From JBGPHT01 sp041484525 (lineage in GTDB: Bacteria > Acidobacteriota > Terriglobia > Bryobacterales > Bryobacteraceae), in NCBI GenBank assembly GCA_041484525.1, contig JBGPHT010000125.1, forward strand, positions 1 to 22,551: a DNA stretch of 22,551 nt, in the 5' to 3' direction. Under the pieces are notes generated by a model that worked only from the letters and a program-made list of their open reading frames with translations, searched no databases and was not told the origin of the DNA. This document shows positions 9,601 to 16,614 of this stretch, piece by piece (position 1 is the stretch's first letter; each line of letters starts with the position of its first letter). Made by a program: the position numbers and the translations under genes.

Positions 9601-9981
9601 GTTCACGACCTTCTGCAGCACGCCACGAGCGAGGACGGAATTTCCGCCCTGGCCGACGTCTATGCCCGGAAGCACAGCGCCTCCGATGTCGAGCGGGACG
9701 CCGCGGTCGAAACCGCGCTGGCTGCATTGCGCCATCCGGCTTTGGCCGTGCCCCCCGGTGCCCGCGTGTACCGCGAGATGCCCATCATGCTGCATTTGGA
9801 CGATGGCACCGTGGTGGCCGGCAGAGCAGATCTCGCCTGGTCGGACGGAGTCTCGTGGACGGTGATCGACTACAAAACGGATCGCCGCGAACGTCGCAAC
9901 GCAACTCAAGTGCGCCTCTATGCGCTAGCGATCGCGCGCGCCACAGGACTACCGGCTCGCGGCATCTTCCTCGAAATCTAG
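6640..9981 (+). CDS. addA: AddA/RecB-like UvrD-family helicase-nuclease
   Basis: The 1113-residue protein is a complete SF1 helicase. It has Walker A EASAGTGKT (K24), the DEFQDT box (360-365), VGDPKQSIYRFRRAD, motif V TVHRAKGLEF (739-748) and motif VI YVAATRARDLL from 808. A C-terminal PD-(D/E)XK nuclease follows, with H989 (RVVHDLL), D1064 (GRADLAW) and D1077/K1079 (VIDYKTD). With AddB it should unwind and resect double-strand ends to load RecA. The ATG overlaps the addB stop (ATGA, 4 bp), pointing to translational coupling and equal stoichiometry. The Walker A context (EASAGTGKT) is more RecB-like than typical AddA, but the partner has the AddB Fe-S nuclease layout and no RecC or RecD is nearby. 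AddAB is therefore the better name. Confidence 0.92.
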   Translation: MSSPIVTPDLDQSYIVEASAGTGKTTTLVKRIVEVVAAGTPIETIVAVTFTHAAAGDMKLRVRQELERRRSKELDPAVRQRLGNAARSLDRAFIGTIHGFCAQLLGRRPVEAGVDPVFQELAQPDALRVFAEVFRRWFENRLAAPSKALRRALARLAWMEERGGDEPIERLRQAAWALAEWRDFSEPWARRDFDRDARLDRLIAQADSVLDLRNRCGRARDPLHAGLQPLADFVERVERAQHAGSYQPDLVESEILRLPREMKWLRPGSGSYSQGVSREAVFTAWKEMETAIEEFRSHADADLAAALRDELWEVVALYQQAKKRAGQLDFMDLLLYTRDLLRHDGARADLQQLYTRIFVDEFQDTDPLQAEILLLLAAADPAEKNWRLAAPAPGKLFVVGDPKQSIYRFRRADARLYRRIYDNLETAGVTPQKLRHSTRSTDAIQAFVNAAFGAAIESYLPLEGGVPAPAGQPAIVALPMPEPYGSRNLSNVKIEECSPNAVAAFIKWLLTESHWTVRDRSAGTWRPIQAGDICILFRRFSSRGTDLTQEYVRCLEAREVPHVLVGSKSFHQREEIGAVRTALRAIEWLDDELSVFAVLRGSLFAILDDTLLKFRHAHDRFHPSMPLPEDLDPEFEPIRDAFAMLGELHRRRNYRPVADTINHLLEATRAHAGFAFRKGGERVLANVYRLTDLARSFEVSGAATSFRAFVEYLEGEHEGSDTSEAPVLEQQAGGVQLMTVHRAKGLEFPIVILADLTARLTGSEAGDRHTDPERGLCAQRLAGWAPWELIDATEEIEADREEALRIAYVAATRARDLLVVATVGEEEREGGWLSPLYDALYPPKDRWRISGAAPGCPRFGSTTVLNRPPEYADEVSVKPGLHYPKTGSHTVVWFDPAVLPLRVQKTEGVENEQVLSGTTEQTVEGLKRYQEWKERREARNARGAEPRFRSRSAETITAVPDAEQIPFETITLPSPAGRPTGRRFGRVVHDLLQHATSEDGISALADVYARKHSASDVERDAAVETALAALRHPALAVPPGARVYREMPIMLHLDDGTVVAGRADLAWSDGVSWTVIDYKTDRRERRNATQVRLYALAIARATGLPARGIFLEI

Positions 9982-9983
9982 GT

Positions 9984-10417
9984 TCAGATCGGCGGTTCCT
10001 CAAGCATCATCGCCCTCAGACCCGCCTGCTCGAAATGGCGATCCGTAGTTAGTTAGTTAGCGCCTGAGTAAGTTGGCGTCGCTCCATCGTCACAAAAGAC
10101 AAGCAGTCGCTCAGGCTCCAGGTCTTGTCATGCCTCGCCTCGTAAAGCAGTACGGCGGAGTCCACTAGCTCAGTCTGGAATGGTACGACCTCGATGCGGA
10201 CATCCCCATGACACTTACAGTAACCGTCGGCCGCCACACGCCGAGTCCCCGCGTCCGAGAGCGCATTCAGCCATTCCCAGAGAACGGCCTCGGTCGTCAC
10301 GATCGGGCTCTGGCTCCGGACTATGAATTAGCTCCTTGCGACCCCGCGCGGATGATACCGATCGCGCTTGCTCGAAAGCGCAATCCAGAAGGATGTGTCG
10401 GCGAAGTAGGTTGGCAC
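9984..10417 (-). pseudogene. Broken VapC-type PIN-domain toxin (nonsense codon plus frameshift)
   Basis: Reading from the GTG at 10417, MPTYFADTSFWIALSSKRD begins a PIN domain. Codon 30 is TAA (10330-10328), and the same frame then continues with IVTTEAVLWEWLNAL and DKTWSLSDCLSFVTM until a stop near 10049. The expected C-terminus TDRHFEQAGLRAMM is present but in another frame, ending in TGA at 9986-9984. The shift lies in a TAGT repeat (10046-10060): removing two repeat units (8 bp) would join ALT directly to TDRHF. The four usual PIN acidic positions are all still readable (ADTS, TTEA, LSDC, TDRH). By family it would be a ribonuclease toxin. Its start overlaps the antitoxin stop by one base. 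Two independent lesions argue for real decay, not a single sequencing error. Confidence 0.88.
10046..10060. repeat. TAGT tetranucleotide repeat (3.75 copies) inside the broken toxin
   Basis: The plus strand reads TAGTTAGTTAGTTAG, flanked by CCG and CGCC. It sits exactly where the toxin reading frame is lost. The frame of intact PIN toxins would need 1.75 copies here. On the toxin strand the extra units create a TAA, so the array both shifts and terminates translation. Confidence 0.85.
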
Positions 10418-10656
10418 TACCCTTGTGTGTCCTTCGCTGGAGCGCCATAGAGGTAATGATCGTGTTGATCGGCCAGATCCGCGGGCTGGGTGCGGCTCGC
10501 AACTGCATTCGCCGCTATCCAACTCAGGGCCGATCCCTCGGTGTCAGTGGTAGCGAAGACCGGCTCAATCCGAACGATCAGCGCCTGATTCGGCGGGAGA
10601 TCGAGCGGCTCATCCGGTACGATTACCCTGCCATCGAAATGTGCATTGACCGTCAT
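10417..10656 (-). CDS. Antitoxin of a VapBC-like toxin-antitoxin pair
   Basis: This 79-residue protein starts MTVNAHFDGRVIVPDEPLDL and ends with ADLADQHDHYLYGAP. The pattern is common in small antitoxins paired with PIN toxins: an N-terminal beta-rich DGRVIVPDEP segment that likely dimerises, and a C-terminal DLADQHDHYLYG tail that likely contacts the toxin. The exact family name is not certain. The ATG at 10656 is supported by AGGGAG 6 bases upstream; a longer open frame extends to 10830 but lacks family-like sequence. The TAG stop overlaps the toxin GTG by one base. The antitoxin is intact although its partner toxin is broken, so it may now be an orphan. Confidence 0.82.
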   Translation of the reverse strand: MTVNAHFDGRVIVPDEPLDLPPNQALIVRIEPVFATTDTEGSALSWIAANAVASRTQPADLADQHDHYLYGAPAKDTQG

Positions 10657-10680
10657 TGCGGACTCCCTGCCGGTACGTCT

Positions 10681-10705
10681 CGAGTATGGCAAGAATGCCG
10701 CACTC
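10681..10705. other. Hairpin between malQ and the antitoxin
   Basis: CGAGT and ACTCG pair around an inner GGCA/TGCC stem with an AGAA loop. It lies in the 73-bp gap between the malQ stop and the antitoxin start. No T-run follows on either strand, so an intrinsic terminator is not supported. It could be a toxin-antitoxin operator or a simple mRNA stem. Confidence 0.35.
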
Positions 10706-10729
10706 GGTCCATCACCAACGCGCCGTGTT

Positions 10730-12214
10730 TTAGTGACCGCACCTCTCGTAGACCTTCGCCATCTCTGCCAGGCGCGCCGCGACACCCTTATCGAGAAGCC
10801 CCGCCCGCATCCGCCACCGCCAGTTCCCATCCGCCACCGCCGGAGTGTTCATCCGCGCCTCACTCCCCAGCCCCAACAGATCCTGCGCCGGAAACAGCAC
10901 GGTATCCGCCACCGACGCCATCAGCGCGCGGATCATGACCCAGTTCATCTCGCGGCCATCAGTGTTGAGGTACGCGCGCGCCAGCGCTTTCTCCTCCTCG
11001 ACCTCGGCCTCGGTTCGCGTGCTCGCACCGCCCGAGCCGCACCACCAGCCCATCACGGTGTCGTTGTCGTGCGTGCCGGTGTACGCCACCAGGTTGCGCG
11101 GATAGTTGTGCGGCCGGAAACTCCGCGCCTGCGCGTCGTTGCCGAACGCGAATTGCAGAATCGCCATCCCGGGGAACCCGAACTCCTGGCGGATCGCCTC
11201 CACTTCCGGGGTGATTACACCGAGATTCTCCGCTACTATGGGCAACCTGCCCAGCACCTTCTCCAGCGCGCAGAAGAGTTCGGCGCCCGGGCCCTTCACC
11301 CACTTCCCGTTGACGGCTGTGGTCGAGTCCGCAGGCACTTCCCAATACGCTTCGAAGCCGCGGAAGTGGTCCATCCGCACCAGGTCGAACATGGCGAGCG
11401 CGGCGCGCATCCGCTCGATCCACCAGCGATACCTGTCGGCCGCCATCCGGTCCCAGCGGTACAGCGGATTCCCCCAGAGTTGGCCGGTGGCGCTGAAATA
11501 GTCGGGCGGCACTCCGGCGACGGCATCGTCGCGGAACAGCTCCGGGTGCGCCCAAACGTCGGCCGAGTCGTGTGCCACGTAGATCGGAATATCGCCCATC
11601 AGCCGGATGCCGCGTTTCCCGCAATACGTTTTCAGTGCGCACCACTCGCGGAAAAACTCGACCTGCACCCAGCGATGGAAGTCGACGGCGCGCGCGTCGG
11701 GCACGGCGCCCGCTTTCCACTCGGTCCACATCACGCCGCCGTGCGCTTCCTTCAAGGCCATGAACTGCGCATACGCATCCAGCCAGTGCGCGTTGGCGTG
11801 GGCGAATTCGTCGAGTTCCCCGTGGTCGCGGAAGTTCTCGAACGCGCGCCGCAATAGCGCATTTTTCCAGGGCACCACGCGCTCGAACTCCACGCGGTCT
11901 TCGGAGAACCGGGGTACCGGCCCGACATCCGACTCCGCCAGCAAGCCTCGCTCGATTAGTCCGTCCACGCTCACCAGGAGTGGATTCCCGGCAAACGCCG
12001 AGAAGAGTTGATAAGGAGACTCTCCGTACCCGACCGGCCCGAGCGGCAGCACCTGCCAGATCCGCTGCCCCGCCGCTGCCAGCCAGTCGGCGAAGCGGAA
12101 GGCCTCTCGCCCCAGTTCCCCAATCCCGTACCGCCCTGGTAAGGAGGTCGGATGCAATAAGACGCCACTGGCGCGAAGCGGCAACCCTTCCCCGACCCCT
12201 TCTTCAAGCTCCAC
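10730..12214 (-). CDS. malQ: 4-alpha-glucanotransferase (amylomaltase, GH77)
   Basis: The protein transfers alpha-1,4-glucan segments between maltodextrins in the cytoplasm, in glycogen or maltodextrin metabolism. It opens with SGVLLHPTSLPGRYGIGELG and LPLGPVGYGESPYQ, both classic amylomaltase signatures. Counting from the GTG at 12214, the GH77 catalytic residues appear as nucleophile D282 (RMDHFRG), acid/base E329 (VAENLGV) and D383 (GTHDND). Their spacing of 47 and 54 residues nearly matches the Thermus enzyme. Length from this start is 494 residues, close to the usual 500. The start is not settled: the frame is open to 12319, where it would overlap the divergent TPR gene, and a TTG at 12184 is another candidate. 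No other glycogen genes are adjacent. Confidence 0.93.
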   Translation of the reverse strand: MELEEGVGEGLPLRASGVLLHPTSLPGRYGIGELGREAFRFADWLAAAGQRIWQVLPLGPVGYGESPYQLFSAFAGNPLLVSVDGLIERGLLAESDVGPVPRFSEDRVEFERVVPWKNALLRRAFENFRDHGELDEFAHANAHWLDAYAQFMALKEAHGGVMWTEWKAGAVPDARAVDFHRWVQVEFFREWCALKTYCGKRGIRLMGDIPIYVAHDSADVWAHPELFRDDAVAGVPPDYFSATGQLWGNPLYRWDRMAADRYRWWIERMRAALAMFDLVRMDHFRGFEAYWEVPADSTTAVNGKWVKGPGAELFCALEKVLGRLPIVAENLGVITPEVEAIRQEFGFPGMAILQFAFGNDAQARSFRPHNYPRNLVAYTGTHDNDTVMGWWCGSGGASTRTEAEVEEEKALARAYLNTDGREMNWVMIRALMASVADTVLFPAQDLLGLGSEARMNTPAVADGNWRWRMRAGLLDKGVAARLAEMAKVYERCGH

Positions 12215-12267
12215 AACACAATTCTGCGAGAAATCCGGCGTCGAGTGCACTATCTCTCTTGAGCACA

Positions 12268-14247
12268 ATGCTAGCCGTCGTATTGTTTCTGACCGCCAGT
12301 TTGGTGTCAGCGCAGCCATCGGACCCTGCCTACGAGCCCCTCGCCCGGGCGTATGAATCCCTTCGCGCGCGCGACTACGATACGGCTATTTCCAGTTTTC
12401 TTCAGGGGATGGCGGCCGCACCCAAACGCGCGTCCATCCGCAAAGACCTGGCCTATGCCTACCTCAAGGTCGGCGAGAACGAGCTGGCCCGCGACCAGTT
12501 CCGCGATGCCATGCAGATGGATCCCACCGACACCGAAGTCGCCCTCGAGTACGCATTCCTTTGCAATGAAACCAAGCAACAGGCGGAGGCGCGCCGCATC
12601 TTCGACCGCATTCGCAAGACCGGGAATCCGGTGGCGGAGCAGGCGTTCCAGAACATCGACGCGCCGCTCGCCAGCGGCATCGAGCGTTGGAAGAGCGCCA
12701 TCGCCATGGGCGCCGAAAATTTCAGCGGCCATTTCGAACATTTCGAACTGGCCACGCTCGCCGAACAGCGCGACGAGCTGGCGCTGGCTGCGGAACACTA
12801 TCAGAAGGCCTGGCGCCTGCTGCCCGGCCGGCGCAGCCTGCTGGTGGATCTGGGCCGCGTCTGGCAAATGTCGGACCGCGTGGTGGAGGCCAATGCCGCC
12901 CTTCTGGCCGCCTCCCGCGGCGGCGAACCGCGTGCTGCCGAGATGGCGCGAGAGCTTCTCCCCGACCGCTACCCGTTTGTCCCCGAGTTCCGCAGCGCCC
13001 TCGAACTCGACCCGGCCAACGCGGAGCTGCGCCGCGAGCTCGCCTACCTCTTATTAAAGATGGACCTTAAGGTAGAGGCAGAGCAGGAGTTCCGCGTCCT
13101 CACCGGGACCGCCCCTGCCGATCTCCTCTCCGCCACGCAACTGGCTTTCCTGCTCCACGCGCGAGGCCAGGACGTGGAAGCGAAACTGCTCTTCGACCGC
13201 GTCCTCGTCGGGGCCGATGACGACCTCGCCAATCGGGTGCGGGCCGTTCTCCAGCTTCCGCAGGTTCTCAAGAACCGCGCCGAGGCGCCGCCCGCTTCCA
13301 TCGACGCCAAGGTCATGGCGGAGCGCAGCACCAAGGCTGGGTATATGAAGGATGCGCTCAAGTACCTTGTGGTCGCCCACGAAATCGACCCCGGCGATTT
13401 TGACGTCATGCTCAAGCTCGGTTGGACTTACAACGTGCTTCACCAGGATTTCCTCGCCGTCCGCTGGTTCGATCTGGCGCGCAAAAGCACCGACCCGCGG
13501 ATCGCCGCCGAAGCCGCGGGCGCCTGGCACAACCTGCACAGCGCCACAGAGCGATTCCGAATTTCGGCGTGGGTGTTCCCGGTGTTCTCCACACGCTGGC
13601 ACGATCTCTTCTCCTACGGGCAGGTGAAGATGGGGGTCCGCACCGATCTCCCGGTGAAGCCGTACGTCAGTGTGCGGTTCGTCGGCGATACGCGTCTCAC
13701 CATCGGCGCCGTGTCCCCGCAAAGCCTTTCGGAGAGCTCGGTGATTGTGGCGATGGGGTTGGCTACCAGGACGTGGCACGGTATTACTGGATGGGCGGAA
13801 GCCGGCTGGTCGATCGGCTATATCAAGGGCTCGATGCTGCCGGACTACCGCGGTGGCGTTTCGATCGCGCGCGGCATCGGCCACTCTCTGCGCGGCGAAA
13901 TGCCGGGATGGTTCGCCGATACCACCGTCGACGCGCTCTACGTGAGCCGGTTCGATCACGATTCCCTCGTCTACACGCAGTCGCGCGCCGGCTACACGGC
14001 CGGACCGAAGTCGGTGCGCGGGCAGCTCTACTGGAACGCCAACCTGACGTTCGACCAGAAGCGCGAGTATTGGGCCAATTTCGCGGAGACGGGCCCGGGG
14101 GTTCGGGTGGGCGGCGCGTTCCTGCCGCAGTCGATGTACCTCACCTTCAACTTGCTTCGCGGCGCGTATCTCATCAACACGGATAACCCGCGGCGGCCCA
14201 ACTTCAACGATTTCCGCGCGGGATTCTGGTATGCGTTTACTCATTAG
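12268..14247 (+). CDS. Exported TPR protein with C-terminal outer-membrane barrel-like domain
   Basis: The 659-residue protein starts with a signal peptide (MLAVVLFLTASLVSA, then QPSDP). About 400 residues of TPR-like helical repeats follow, for example YEPLARAYESLRARDYDTAI, LAYAYLKVGENELARDQF, and again near residues 250-285 and 355-410. From about residue 430 the character changes to alternating, aromatic-rich beta strands (FRISAWVFPVFSTRWHDLF onward) to the end (FRAGFWYAFTH). TPR superhelix plus C-terminal barrel is the layout of PgaA, PelB and NfrA, which pass exopolysaccharide through the outer membrane. I infer a similar export or adsorption role without naming the polymer. The ATG at 12268 is chosen for the signal peptide; the frame is open upstream to 11980 but that part lies over malQ. 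The 3' end overlaps the next gene by 17 bp. Confidence 0.78.
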   Translation: MLAVVLFLTASLVSAQPSDPAYEPLARAYESLRARDYDTAISSFLQGMAAAPKRASIRKDLAYAYLKVGENELARDQFRDAMQMDPTDTEVALEYAFLCNETKQQAEARRIFDRIRKTGNPVAEQAFQNIDAPLASGIERWKSAIAMGAENFSGHFEHFELATLAEQRDELALAAEHYQKAWRLLPGRRSLLVDLGRVWQMSDRVVEANAALLAASRGGEPRAAEMARELLPDRYPFVPEFRSALELDPANAELRRELAYLLLKMDLKVEAEQEFRVLTGTAPADLLSATQLAFLLHARGQDVEAKLLFDRVLVGADDDLANRVRAVLQLPQVLKNRAEAPPASIDAKVMAERSTKAGYMKDALKYLVVAHEIDPGDFDVMLKLGWTYNVLHQDFLAVRWFDLARKSTDPRIAAEAAGAWHNLHSATERFRISAWVFPVFSTRWHDLFSYGQVKMGVRTDLPVKPYVSVRFVGDTRLTIGAVSPQSLSESSVIVAMGLATRTWHGITGWAEAGWSIGYIKGSMLPDYRGGVSIARGIGHSLRGEMPGWFADTTVDALYVSRFDHDSLVYTQSRAGYTAGPKSVRGQLYWNANLTFDQKREYWANFAETGPGVRVGGAFLPQSMYLTFNLLRGAYLINTDNPRRPNFNDFRAGFWYAFTH

Positions 14248-16213
14248 CCTGGTGTGGAGCGCGGCGTCGGTCATGCATGCGGCGGGCCTGCCGTATTTTA
14301 GCGTGCTGGCGGAAGACGCCGGCGCCTGGCCGGAAATTCTCTCCTCCATCGGGTTGCAGCCGAAGCCGGCCGGCGTGGCGCGCGTGTTCGTAGCCCGCGC
14401 CGGCGCGCCCGCTTCGGCGGAATGGCCGTCGCGCGTCGAGCGTGGAGCGATCCTGATCCTGGAAGGCGAGTCGTCGCTCGCCGGCCTGTTCGGATTCAAA
14501 CGCACCGCCAAAGACAACGTGCGCGTGACCAGCCTCACCGACAGTCACCGGCCCAGTCTGCAAATCGTCTGGGAGATGGGATTGGAGCTGCCGGTGTTCG
14601 ACCTGCCAGCCGGCGCGCAGGTCTTCACGCGCGACCGCTGGAGTGGCGCTCCGATGTCGGCGGGAATGCGGCGCGGCGCGGGCGCTGTACTGTGGGTGGC
14701 CGCTCCGCCCGGAGACCACGGGTACGAACGCTTCCCTTATCTGCTGCAGGCGTTGTGCGACCTCGGCCTGGAACCGCCGTTCCGCTCCGCGCGGCTGTGG
14801 GCGTTCTTCGATTCCGCCTACCGCTCGCGCGTGGACCTGGATTACTTCGCCGCGCGCTGGCGCAAGTCCGGCATCGCCGCGCTACATGTGGCAGCGTGGC
14901 ATTTCTTTGAGCCGAACACCGAATCCGACCTGTACTTGAAGAAGTTGATCGAGGCCTGCCACCGCGAAGGCATCCTGGTCTACGCGTGGCTCGAGCTTCC
15001 CCACGTGAGCGAGAAATTCTGGGCTGACCACCCCGAATGGCGAGAGAAAACCGCCGTCGGCCAGGACGCCCAACTCGACTGGCGCAAGCTCATGAACCTG
15101 ACGAATCGCGAGTGCTTTGCAGCCGCGTCCGACGGCGTGAAGCGGTTGGTGGCGCGGTTCGACTGGGACGGCGTCAATCTGGCGGAGCTCTACTTCGAAT
15201 CGCTCGAGGGCATCGGCAACCCGTCGCGATTCACCCCCATGAACGACGATGTGCGCACGCTTTTTCGCAAGCAGGCGGGCTTCGATCCAATCGAGCTGTT
15301 CAGCGCTCGTAAAGACGCGCTAGCCCAAAAACAGTTCCTCGACTTCCGCGCGGACCTGGCGCACCGCATGCAGGAAGAGTGGTTGGGCGAACTAGAAACG
15401 GTGCGGCGCACCCGGCCCGACCTCGACTTGGTCCTCACCCATGTGGACGACCGCTACGATACCGGGATGCGCGATGCCATCGGCGCCGATGCTGCCCGCG
15501 TCCTGCCATTACTCGATTCGCACAGCTTCACATTCCTGATCGAAGACCCCGCCACGGTTTGGAACCTCGGGCCGGCGCGCTATCGAAGCATCGCCGACCG
15601 GTACCAGGCGCTGACGCCGCACCGCGACAAGCTGGCCATCGATCTGAACATCGTCGAACGGTACCAGAATGTTTACCCCACGAAGCAGCAAACTGGCATC
15701 GAGCTGTTCCAGTTGGTCCACCACGCGGCCGCCGGCTTCGCGCGCGTGGCATTGTATTTCGAGCAGTCATTACTACAACAGGATCTGAAACTCCTTTCAT
15801 CCGCCGCGGCCGTCGTGAACCGCCTGGAACAGACGGGCTCGAAAACGACGATCGATTCGACGTCCGCCGTCGGGCTCCCGTGGCGCGGCGCGGCGGCGGT
15901 GGATGGCCAGCCATGGCCGGCGGCCGACGATGAGACGGTCTGGCTTCCGGCGGGACGGCATACCATCGAACCTGCGCCGCCCATCGCGTCGCCGCGCCTG
16001 CTGCGGCTGACGGGCGACTTGAAAGCCGCGCGCGCGGTCAGCGCAACAGCTATCGAATTCTCGTATCGGGCAACTGGGCGCGCCATCGCGATCTTCGACC
16101 GCGCACCGGTCCGGATCGAAATCGATGGCGCCGAAATCCGCCTCGACTTGGCTGGGCCGAAGACTGTGATGCTGCCGCGCGGCCAGCACGTGGTGACTTT
16201 GACGACCAACTGA
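14231..16213 (+). CDS. Secreted TIM-barrel glycoside-hydrolase-like protein
   Basis: The 660-residue protein has a signal peptide (MRLLISLVWSAASVMHAAG), an N-terminal domain of about 165 residues, and a central region (about 188-530) that reads as a TIM barrel. Barrel features are ARLWAFFDSAYRSRVDLDYF, AALHVAAWHFFEPN, EGILVYAWLELPHV, FDWDGVNLAELYFE (D313, E319) and LVLTHVDDRYDTG (D406, D407). The last 130 residues look like a beta-sandwich. The pattern resembles hypothetical GHL-type glycosidases and the hydrolase half of PgaB. Substrate and catalytic residues are not known; the acidic pairs at strand ends are only suggestive. It overlaps the TPR-barrel gene by 17 bp and has no separate promoter space, so the two are probably co-translated. 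It may trim or process the polymer its partner exports. Confidence 0.72.
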   Translation: MRLLISLVWSAASVMHAAGLPYFSVLAEDAGAWPEILSSIGLQPKPAGVARVFVARAGAPASAEWPSRVERGAILILEGESSLAGLFGFKRTAKDNVRVTSLTDSHRPSLQIVWEMGLELPVFDLPAGAQVFTRDRWSGAPMSAGMRRGAGAVLWVAAPPGDHGYERFPYLLQALCDLGLEPPFRSARLWAFFDSAYRSRVDLDYFAARWRKSGIAALHVAAWHFFEPNTESDLYLKKLIEACHREGILVYAWLELPHVSEKFWADHPEWREKTAVGQDAQLDWRKLMNLTNRECFAAASDGVKRLVARFDWDGVNLAELYFESLEGIGNPSRFTPMNDDVRTLFRKQAGFDPIELFSARKDALAQKQFLDFRADLAHRMQEEWLGELETVRRTRPDLDLVLTHVDDRYDTGMRDAIGADAARVLPLLDSHSFTFLIEDPATVWNLGPARYRSIADRYQALTPHRDKLAIDLNIVERYQNVYPTKQQTGIELFQLVHHAAAGFARVALYFEQSLLQQDLKLLSSAAAVVNRLEQTGSKTTIDSTSAVGLPWRGAAAVDGQPWPAADDETVWLPAGRHTIEPAPPIASPRLLRLTGDLKAARAVSATAIEFSYRATGRAIAIFDRAPVRIEIDGAEIRLDLAGPKTVMLPRGQHVVTLTTN

Positions 16214-16233
16214 GCTAGGATGTCGGATGGCTC

Positions 16234-16614
16234 ATGACGGATGTCGCGTTACTGCCCGGATCGCCGGAAATTCCGGATAAGCTGTACTTCAAGATCGGTG
16301 AGGTGAGCGAACTCCTCGGGGTTGAGCCCTACGTGTTGCGGTATTGGGAGACGGAGTTTGCCGTGCTGTCCCCGAAGAAATCGGGTACGGGTCACCGTCT
16401 GTACCGGCGCAAGGATGTGGAGTTGCTGCTGCGCATCAAGCACCTGCTCTACGACAAGCGGTTCACGATCGAGGGAGCGCGGCAGTCTTTGCAGGCGGAG
16501 GCAAAGGCGCCGAAACCGAAGGGCGCAAAACGCGCGCAGCAGGAGTTGTTCTCGGAGGACCCGTTACCCGAGATCCGCCGGGAGCTGGCCGGCATTCTGG
16601 AAATGCTGAAGTAG
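16234..16614 (+). CDS. MerR-family transcriptional regulator
   Basis: This is a 126-residue cytoplasmic DNA-binding protein. LYFKIGEVSELLGVEPYVLRYWETEFAVLSPKKSGTGHRLYRRKDVELL (about 17-67) is a MerR winged helix-turn-helix. It is followed by a short helical linker (LLRIKHLLYDKRFTIEGARQSL) and a Lys/Ala-rich, then acidic tail. There is no ligand-binding cysteine or effector domain, so it is one of the short MerR-like regulators common in acidobacteria and deltaproteobacteria. Its target is unknown. It starts 20 bp after the hydrolase gene and may be read through from it. Its TAG stop is immediately next to the parB stop on the other strand, with no space for a separate terminator. Confidence 0.85.
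   Translation: MTDVALLPGSPEIPDKLYFKIGEVSELLGVEPYVLRYWETEFAVLSPKKSGTGHRLYRRKDVELLLRIKHLLYDKRFTIEGARQSLQAEAKAPKPKGAKRAQQELFSEDPLPEIRRELAGILEMLK

Noticed and set aside
10646..11857. 403-residue plus-strand frame over malQ
   Set aside because: It is an antisense shadow of malQ, which shows correctly spaced GH77 catalytic residues.
13054..14538. 494-residue minus-strand open frame over the TPR gene
   Set aside because: It is an antisense shadow; the plus strand has a signal peptide, TPR repeats and a barrel-like end.
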